Positions 1 through 4,596 of a stretch of DNA of 5,891 nt are shown piece by piece. Numbering within the stretch: position 1 is the first letter of the stretch; each line of letters begins with the position of its first letter. Position numbers and translations under genes: made by a program. Source of the stretch: Anaerolineales bacterium UBA4823 (GTDB taxonomy: Bacteria > Chloroflexota > Anaerolineae > Anaerolineales > UBA4823); assembly GCA_002402275.1 (NCBI GenBank), contig DHFN01000112.1, positions 1 to 5,891 on the forward strand, written 5' to 3'. Under the pieces are notes generated by a model. It was given only the letters and a program-made list of their open reading frames with translations, was not told where the DNA came from and searched no databases.

Positions 1-2
1 AT

Positions 3-21
3 TGTCACCTATGTGGTGTCA
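3..21. repeat. small imperfect hairpin
   Basis: CACC at 6-9 pairs with GGTG at 15-18 around a five-base loop, and the stem continues past one T-T mismatch with TG/CA. No U-tract follows on either strand, and the window edge hides what lies upstream. It could be the remains of a terminator or simply chance. Confidence 0.15.
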
Positions 22-65
22 TACACTCAATCCCGCCCTACAGGCACAAAATTTTATGCAAGAAA

Positions 66-90
66 GATTCTTCGCTTCGCTCAGAATGAC
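66..90. repeat. short dispersed-repeat-like element with GCGAAGC mini-hairpin
   Basis: The element has perfect five-base arms, ATTCT at 67-71 and AGAAT at 83-87. Read on the minus strand, the inside is GA-GC-GAA-GC-GA. This would form a stem, a tandem sheared G-A pair, two GC pairs and a GAA triloop. The GCGAAGC core is a known, unusually stable DNA mini-hairpin. From memory, elements of this form (TTCGCTTCGCTCAG flanked by complementary arms) recur in intergenic DNA of many environmental bacterial genomes; I could not check this. Only one perfect copy occurs in the window. It lies downstream of the lipoprotein gene, outside any supported gene. Confidence 0.5.
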
Positions 91-229
91 GAAAAATGCA
101 AAACCACGCCACCCAGAACAACATTCGATGAGGAAAAAATGCATGGGATTTGTCCTCTGACGTAAGAAATCCAATTACATCTCAATTATCCGCCGCCAAA
201 GGTTGAGCCAAGATTTTTTTGTAATGATC

Positions 230-913
230 CTAATTCTGGGGCACTTCCCGGCATGGATTAGGTTGAACTGCCGCTCCCCGATTGCCGCAGAAACCGAAAC
301 GATTCTCCCGCGACCCTACAAAGGTATCCGCAGAATTCATCCGCCACCAGAAAGTGCCTGAGTTTGAAGCGGTTTGCCACTCCCCCTCCACCTGGGTCCC
401 CTCAATGGAAATATCGCCCTTGAAGGTAAAGTCGATGCCGTCGATTTTAGCGGATCCGGTCAACCTTGCGCCATTGACCTGGACGGTCAACTCCGCAGGT
501 GTATAACCTCCGCTGACTGTCTGATACCAAGTTTTCCAGACACCCTCCCAATCAGGAGTGTCGAGAAGCGGGTATGGCATTTGGGTGAGGTTCGCAGTCG
601 CGGAAGGCTCGGGGATGAGCGTGGAAGTTCCAGTAGTTACAGGATATCCGGTAGACTGGGGGATGGAAGATGTTGGGGAAGGCGTTCCCACCAGCGTCTC
701 AGTCGGAGAAGGTTGCGAGGCTTGAGGTGTAAACTCGGTCCCTTCGCTTGGAGGTAAGCTGGTCTCCAAAGGCTCAGGCGTCGCCTGGCTGACAGATTTC
801 TGCAAGGTCGCGACAACCTCCCCCTGGAAATGCTCCACATCCGGTGGTCTCCTTTGACCACACCCGGAAAGGAGGACGATTAGGAACAGGACCAGCAAAC
901 TTTTCCGGCTCAT
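230..913 (-). CDS. lipoprotein with Thr/Pro/Ser-rich linker and C-terminal beta domain, function unknown
   Basis: This is a 227-residue protein if translation starts at the ATG at 911-913. That start gives a compact lipoprotein signal peptide: MSRK, a hydrophobic run, then the lipobox L-S-G-C with the lipidated cysteine at residue 18. The frame stays open to a GTG at 964, but that would put 17 odd residues in front of the signal peptide and run into a repeat-like sequence, so I reject it. No strong Shine-Dalgarno is visible. Residues about 30-115 form a low-complexity spacer rich in T, P, S and E. Residues about 122-213 look like a small beta-barrel: a D-W-x-G-x-W opening, then alternating strands with LTGS, F-K-G-D, V-E-G-E-W and G-T-F-W-W motifs. 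Two cysteines (about 209 and 221) could form a disulfide. It should sit on the outer face of the membrane with the domain held away by the spacer. The gene ends at a TAG at 230-232. Binding partner and role are unknown, and nothing ties it to the sugar genes upstream. Confidence 0.8.
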   Translation of the reverse strand: MSRKSLLVLFLIVLLSGCGQRRPPDVEHFQGEVVATLQKSVSQATPEPLETSLPPSEGTEFTPQASQPSPTETLVGTPSPTSSIPQSTGYPVTTGTSTLIPEPSATANLTQMPYPLLDTPDWEGVWKTWYQTVSGGYTPAELTVQVNGARLTGSAKIDGIDFTFKGDISIEGTQVEGEWQTASNSGTFWWRMNSADTFVGSRENRFGFCGNRGAAVQPNPCREVPQN

Positions 914-944
914 AAGTCGGATTTTATCATGGATGGAACTGGCA

Positions 945-976
945 GCCACTCCGTTTCGATACACTCAGTGAACAGG
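945..976. repeat. degenerate TTCG-N5-CTCAG repeat-like element
   Basis: The plus strand here contains TTCG, five bases, then CTCAG, the same core layout as the element at 66-90. It is flanked by short complementary arms, CACT at 947-950 and AGTG at 967-970, with poor internal pairing. It resembles, from memory, the dispersed CACTTCG...CTCAGTG elements of many environmental genomes. It lies just upstream of the lipoprotein start, so the two elements bracket that gene in the same orientation. Confidence 0.3.
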
Positions 977-1057
977 TCCTTGTCCACTTTTGCCCAGTAT
1001 GCCTGCCTGCCTGATGAGCGTTATTTACAGAAGCTGCAGAACATTGATTGGAGTGAT

Positions 1058-1082
1058 TTACCCTCCCCATTTTTGAGGGTAA
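1058..1082 (-). terminator. candidate hairpin terminator after the wecE-like gene
   Basis: TTACCCTC at 1058-1065 and GAGGGTAA at 1075-1082 form a perfect eight-pair stem with a nine-base loop. It lies 44 bases past the stop of the aminotransferase gene and before the lipoprotein gene, a natural place for transcription to end. No U-tract follows on the minus strand, so it would not be a classical intrinsic terminator; a short T run follows on the plus strand instead. Confidence 0.3.
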
Positions 1083-1125
1083 TCCTTTTGGCAGCCAATT
1101 AATGAGAAGCGGTTATATTCGAGTG

Positions 1126-2262
1126 TTATGGCAAAAATGACTTAATTGCGTCAATCACTCTGACCTGATCTTCTTCCGTCATATCAAAGAAAAGCGGCAA
1201 TCGGACCAATCGGTCGCTGATATCTTCCGTGACCGGACAATCCCCTTGCCTGCCGCCAAACTTCAGACCCATATCTGATAGATGTAAAGGTAGATAGTGG
1301 AAAACGCAAATGATGTTTTGGGATTTCATCCACTCAATAAAACGAGTACGCACATCAAGATCAGGCATGAGCAAATAGAAGAGATGGCTGGGATGACCGC
1401 AATCTGCTGGGACATGAGGCAAGCCAACCCCAAAATTTTCTGCCCAGCCCGATAATTCTGTATTGTAAGTGTTCCAAATCTTGTTTCGTTTGGCTTGAAT
1501 TTGTTCAGCGGATTCTAATTGCGCAAGTAATAACGCGGCAATCAATTCTGAGGGTAAATAACTTGAACCAATATCCACCCAAGTATATTTATCGACTTGC
1601 CCCCTAAAGAAACGGCTGCGATTTGTCCCTTTTTCACGGATGATTTCCGCGCGTTCCACAAGATTTGGGTCGTTGATCAGAAGCGCGCCGCCCTCACCAG
1701 TGCTGATATTCTTTGTCTCGTGAAAGCTTTGTGTCGCCAAAACCCCAAAAGTGCCAAGATTCTTTCCTTTATAAGTACCAAAGAGCCCATGTGCATTATC
1801 TTCAACCATAGGGATGTTGTATTTAGCAGAAATCTGGTTGATCGTATCCATTTCGCAAGCGACGCCGGCATAATGCACGACAAAGATTGCCTTGGTCCTG
1901 GGTGTAATGAGTCTCTCCAGTTGATTCTCATCCAAATTCAGAGTGTCCGGACGAATATCAATAAAAACGGGTTTTGCCCCCCTAAGAACAATGGCGTTCA
2001 CTGTCGACACGAAGGTAAACGATGGCAAAATGACCTCGTCACCGTTCTTCAGATCCAATAGAATAGCTGCCATTTCAAGCGCGTGCGTGCAACTTGTGGT
2101 CAGCAGCGCTTTTCTGACCCCGATCATTTTTTCTAATAGAGCAGTACTTTGTTTTGTGAAATCCCCATCACCAGCGAGGTGACCGGATCGTAAAGCACGG
2201 CTTATATACACCTCAGCCTGTTCAATAAACGCTGGCCTGTTAAATGGAATCTTGTTCACCAT
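1126..2262 (-). CDS. wecE: dTDP-4-amino-4,6-dideoxygalactose transaminase (WecE/RffA-like)
   Basis: This is a PLP-dependent aminotransferase of the DegT/DnrJ/EryC1/StrS family. It should convert dTDP-4-keto-6-deoxyglucose to dTDP-4-amino-4,6-dideoxygalactose with glutamate as amino donor, in the cytoplasm. At 378 residues it has the length of E. coli WecE and matches it throughout, as far as I recall that sequence. Shared blocks include the GDEVI-P-S-FTFVST region (74-87), HYAGVACEMDT (130-140) and the nearly identical stretch R-A-E-I-I-R-E-K-G-T-N-R-S (204-216). The Schiff-base lysine is K184 in S-F-H-E-T-K-N, and D155 of V-E-D-N-A-H-G should contact the pyridine nitrogen. That motif has N-A-H where E. 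coli has A-A-Q. The ATG at 2260-2262 is preceded by AAGG and AGGA sequences; a GTG one codon later is also possible. It stands 183 bases after the ArnE-like gene and so may have its own promoter. The specific product is inferred from similarity to WecE rather than to other sugar aminotransferases, and the neighbouring WecD-like gene supports it. Confidence 0.92.
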   Translation of the reverse strand: MVNKIPFNRPAFIEQAEVYISRALRSGHLAGDGDFTKQSTALLEKMIGVRKALLTTSCTHALEMAAILLDLKNGDEVILPSFTFVSTVNAIVLRGAKPVFIDIRPDTLNLDENQLERLITPRTKAIFVVHYAGVACEMDTINQISAKYNIPMVEDNAHGLFGTYKGKNLGTFGVLATQSFHETKNISTGEGGALLINDPNLVERAEIIREKGTNRSRFFRGQVDKYTWVDIGSSYLPSELIAALLLAQLESAEQIQAKRNKIWNTYNTELSGWAENFGVGLPHVPADCGHPSHLFYLLMPDLDVRTRFIEWMKSQNIICVFHYLPLHLSDMGLKFGGRQGDCPVTEDISDRLVRLPLFFDMTEEDQVRVIDAIKSFLP

Positions 2263-2301
2263 GAATCCTACCTTGCCAATCTACCAATAGAGCGGTTCAT
2301 C

Positions 2302-2330
2302 GTATTATTTCTGAATAATTAAAATCGCAA
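2302..2330 (-). promoter_or_regulatory. candidate promoter with overlapping AT palindrome, upstream of the wecE-like gene
   Basis: On the minus strand TTGCGA (2330-2325) is a weak -35 match. It is followed after 17 bases by TAATAC (2307-2302), or after 15 bases by AATAAT (2309-2304), which matches TATAAT at five of six positions. A perfect inverted repeat, ATTATT/AATAAT around a four-base centre (2304-2319), covers the -10 region and could be an operator. The site lies in the 183-base gap and 40 bases before the ATG. The matches are weak in AT-rich DNA, so this is a guess. Confidence 0.3.
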
Positions 2331-2445
2331 TCCTTCGCAGCTATTATCAGCAGTGAATGATTGATTGAAAGTGAACGCGCAAGCTTAATTCTTCCTACTG
2401 CAATCGGTTAATGATTTGACCGTTTTCCAATACTTTGGACTTTTT

Positions 2446-2877
2446 CTACCTTGAAGCGATCCAAAGGCCAATACAGACCACTATCACTCCCAGCCACCTT
2501 GTCCAGGGAACAAATTCTTTGAAGACCAAGGGTGACAAAGCCAGAACAAGCACGATGGCCAGCGCCATAAAAGGGTACGCAAAGCTTATATCGCTTAATG
2601 AAAGCGCGTTCATCCACATGATTGAAGCAATTACAGCAAAAAACAAGCCTGCCAACAGTTTTATGTTGGTAAACGCCTTGATCAAAAACTGAGCCACTCC
2701 GGATAAGTCTTTAGGGAATGGTCCGAATGTATTCGAAGCACTTTTTACCAATAACTGCCCACACACGGTAAATAGAATGGTTAAACCAATAAAAATGTAT
2801 ACTGTCATGCCGTGTCCATCCCGACTTTTTTCTTCTTGTTTGTTTTTCGTGTTCATTTTTTCTTCGTGGAGCATCAT
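2446..2877 (-). CDS. small EamA/ArnE-like four-helix membrane transporter, probable lipid-linked sugar flippase
   Basis: This 143-residue protein has four predicted membrane helices at about 25-44, 72-92, 98-119 and 125-141. That is the size and layout of half an EamA/drug-metabolite transporter, as in ArnE and ArnF. Visible family marks are G-Q-L-L-V-K-S-A at the end of helix 1 and I-S-F-A-Y-P-F at the start of helix 3, which parallel G-Q-L and I-A-Y-P in E. coli ArnE. ArnE/ArnF flip undecaprenyl-phosphate-aminoarabinose, so a role in flipping the polyprenyl-linked sugar made by the adjacent ArnC-like enzyme is inferred. A dimer would be needed, and no second subunit is in the window. The ATG at 2877 overlaps the acetyltransferase stop by four bases (ATGA). 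It has a poor ribosome site, and the ATG at 2856 would remove only a charged N-terminal tail. A small multidrug-resistance-type exporter is the alternative reading. The gene ends with TAG, followed by the gap before the wecE-like gene. Confidence 0.8.
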   Translation of the reverse strand: MMLHEEKMNTKNKQEEKSRDGHGMTVYIFIGLTILFTVCGQLLVKSASNTFGPFPKDLSGVAQFLIKAFTNIKLLAGLFFAVIASIMWMNALSLSDISFAYPFMALAIVLVLALSPLVFKEFVPWTRWLGVIVVCIGLWIASR

Positions 2878-3620
2878 ACCACCACTTTACCAAACCACTT
2901 ATGAAATGTATGATAAGACTCAAAAGCATAAAACCCCAAGCTGGTGCAAACCTTTTGTACGGTAGTGTTGATCAGGAGGGTGGAATTCAGAACATGCGTA
3001 ACACCAACAACTTTACACCAATTCAGTCCTTCAATGACAAAAGCACGGTAGATCCCCCGCCGTCTCATTCCTGACGCGACGCCTGCCAGAATAAATTCTG
3101 CCTGTTCCGACGTGTTGATTCGTATGGCGCGAAATCCGACTAATTCTCCGTCGAGTTTCGCAACCAAAACATGATTTGCGGCGGTTGGGTCAGTGCAGCA
3201 TCTTTCTGCCCATGAGCTATAAACCTCTGTCGCCTTGACAGGATCCAGGCGAGGATCTGCGTGATAATGACCTTTGTAGGCTGAAAAGGACTCTTCTGCC
3301 ACTTTTATGACTTCGGGAATATCACCAGGAGTGAGCGCGTGGATGCTAAGCTCTGAAGGATAAGCGGGCGGGATGTAGTCCTCAACATCTTTTCTCAGGT
3401 AAACAAGCGTATCCATTAATTGGTATCCGTTTGCTTCCATGGCATGAACGGTTTTGATATCAGAAGTGGAACACCTGGCAATAAGAAATCGCACACTGTT
3501 TTCAGCACAGAACGAGTCAATCTCAGGAATCACATCTGAGGTAACAAGTTTTGCTCTCGCTGAGACCACACCAAAACGAGCAGTATCCAGTTCTGAAAGG
3601 CTGACAGAATTGGAAATCAC
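2874..3620 (-). CDS. WecD-like GNAT sugar N-acetyltransferase
   Basis: This is a 248-residue GNAT-superfamily protein resembling WecD (RffC), which transfers acetyl from acetyl-CoA to the 4-amino group of dTDP-4-amino-4,6-dideoxygalactose. The N-terminal part (about 1-85) has the WecD-type opening, with L-D-T-A-R-F-G-V matching W-E-N-A-F-F-G-V of E. coli. The C-terminal GNAT domain (about 90-248) has strand V-L-V-A-K-L-D-G-E-L-V-G-F, then the acetyl-CoA pyrophosphate loop R-R-R-G-I-Y (186-191) and its helix, then N-T-T at 218-220. By my alignment from memory, the proposed general-acid Tyr208 of E. coli WecD falls on Cys225 here. The start is GTG at 3618-3620, overlapping the glycosyltransferase stop as GTGA, with AAGGG five bases upstream. 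The stop overlaps the next gene as ATGA. Together with the WecE-like gene it points to an N-acetylated 4-amino-4,6-dideoxyhexose. The exact substrate, and whether it is the sugar nucleotide or the lipid-linked sugar, is inferred. Confidence 0.82.
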   Translation of the reverse strand: MISNSVSLSELDTARFGVVSARAKLVTSDVIPEIDSFCAENSVRFLIARCSTSDIKTVHAMEANGYQLMDTLVYLRKDVEDYIPPAYPSELSIHALTPGDIPEVIKVAEESFSAYKGHYHADPRLDPVKATEVYSSWAERCCTDPTAANHVLVAKLDGELVGFRAIRINTSEQAEFILAGVASGMRRRGIYRAFVIEGLNWCKVVGVTHVLNSTLLINTTVQKVCTSLGFYAFESYHTFHKWFGKVVV

Positions 3621-4594
3621 GAGATCCCTTCTTCCGTTTCATTAGCCGGAGTTGAGGGTGACGAGGGTTGATCCGGATATCGCGATCGAATGGTGTAGGT
3701 GGGCTGACCAAGATTACGTGAAAACAGTCTGCCCAGATATTCACCAATCATGCCGATCGCAAACAATTGCACACCGGAAAAAATCGCAATGGTCGATGCT
3801 AAGAATGTAAAACCTGGAACTGTTCCGCCACCTTGAATGAACTTTACAAGGACATATATCAACACCGAAAATCCAAACAAAATCGAGATAAATCCCAACA
3901 AACTCGACATCTGCAAAGGGAGGATGCTAAATCCGGTGATGAGTGTAAAAGCGTGATTAAGCAACTTCTTGAGGGTATATTGTGATTCACCGGAAAGCCG
4001 CTTGAGATGTTTGATCCTTACAGAAGAAAACCGGGTCGTTCCCCACGAAAGAAGCACATCGATAGAGACAAACACACCGTCGTAATTCGCAAAAGAGTCC
4101 TTGATCTCCGATCGAAAAACGCGAAACGCGGATATTTCTTGCGCGGTTGATACCCTCATTGCCTTTTTCAAAATCCATTTAATCAGCCTTGAGGTTAAAT
4201 TTCTCCAAAAATTATGCCTCTCCGCTTCGGGCACACCGTAAACAACATCAAATCCCTCTTCCAATTTGGTTAATAACTGGGGAATGGATTCCGGGGGATG
4301 TTGAAGATCATCATCCATGGTAATAATGAGATCACCCCGGGCTTCTCTGATCCCGCAAAGCAAGGCGTTATGTTGGCCATAATTTCTCATCAAGTCGAAG
4401 GCGCGAATCTGGGGATAAGATGCAGAAAGCTCTTGGATGACTTGCCAGCTTTGGTCCTTGCTGCCATCATTGACAAGAATGATCTCGTTTTCAGAGGAAA
4501 TTGCATTTAAGACTTTTGACAAGTCTCGCACCAACAGCGGAAGGCTTTCCTGACTGTTATAAACTGGGATAACGACTGACAGACTCTTTTGCAT
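3617..4594 (-). CDS. ArnC/GtrB-type polyprenyl-phosphate glycosyltransferase (GT2)
   Basis: This 325-residue family 2 glycosyltransferase has the length and architecture of ArnC (322 in E. coli). It should transfer a sugar from its nucleotide to undecaprenyl phosphate on the cytoplasmic face of the membrane. Motifs seen: S-V-V-I-P-V-Y-N (6-13), N-D-G-S (42-45), N-Y-G-Q-H (71-75) and G-D-L-I-I-T-M-D-D-D-L-Q-H-P (87-100). The last contains the metal-binding DxD at 94-96. G-E-S-Q-Y (202-206) is the G-x-S-x-Y typical of this subfamily. Two membrane helices follow at about 231-252 and 262-284, then G-E-Y-L-G-R and a short Pro/Ser-rich tail. The similarity is to the ArnC/GtrB/DPM1 group rather than to transferases that act on soluble acceptors. 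It starts two bases after the upstream stop, with AAGGA six bases before the ATG, and overlaps the acetyltransferase gene by four bases. The donor is not readable from sequence; the WecD/WecE-like neighbours suggest a dTDP-4-acetamido-4,6-dideoxyhexose. Confidence 0.92.
   Translation of the reverse strand: MQKSLSVVIPVYNSQESLPLLVRDLSKVLNAISSENEIILVNDGSKDQSWQVIQELSASYPQIRAFDLMRNYGQHNALLCGIREARGDLIITMDDDLQHPPESIPQLLTKLEEGFDVVYGVPEAERHNFWRNLTSRLIKWILKKAMRVSTAQEISAFRVFRSEIKDSFANYDGVFVSIDVLLSWGTTRFSSVRIKHLKRLSGESQYTLKKLLNHAFTLITGFSILPLQMSSLLGFISILFGFSVLIYVLVKFIQGGGTVPGFTFLASTIAIFSGVQLFAIGMIGEYLGRLFSRNLGQPTYTIRSRYPDQPSSPSTPANETEEGIS
3626..3632 (-). promoter_or_regulatory. ribosome binding site fixing the GTG start of the WecD-like gene
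   Basis: AGAAGGG ends five bases before the GTG at 3618-3620. No ATG in frame lies nearby, and the GTGA overlap with the glycosyltransferase stop is the usual sign of translational coupling, so together they fix this non-ATG start. Confidence 0.6.
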
Positions 4595-4596
4595 CT

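Noticed and set aside
374..757. Plus-strand reading frame of 127 codons
   Set aside because: It lies opposite the lipoprotein gene, has an Arg/Ser-rich translation without recognisable motifs, and is best explained as a shadow of the GC-rich gene.
914..964. Longer lipoprotein start at the GTG at 964
   Set aside because: It would add 17 polar residues before a complete lipoprotein signal peptide and overlaps a repeat-like sequence.
959..986. Promoter for the lipoprotein gene (TGGACA at 986-981, minus strand)
   Set aside because: The -35 match is fair, but no convincing -10 follows at 16-18 bases.
1001..1012. Three tandem GCCT units
   Set aside because: It is too short to be a meaningful repeat array, with no gene or control site attached.
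1597..2061. Plus-strand reading frame of 154 codons
   Set aside because: It is fully antisense to the clearly conserved wecE-like gene and shows no family motif.
2426..2445. TCCAA/TTGGA hairpin next to a T run, just after the ArnE-like gene
   Set aside because: The stem is only five pairs and the T run is on the plus strand side, where there is no gene to terminate.
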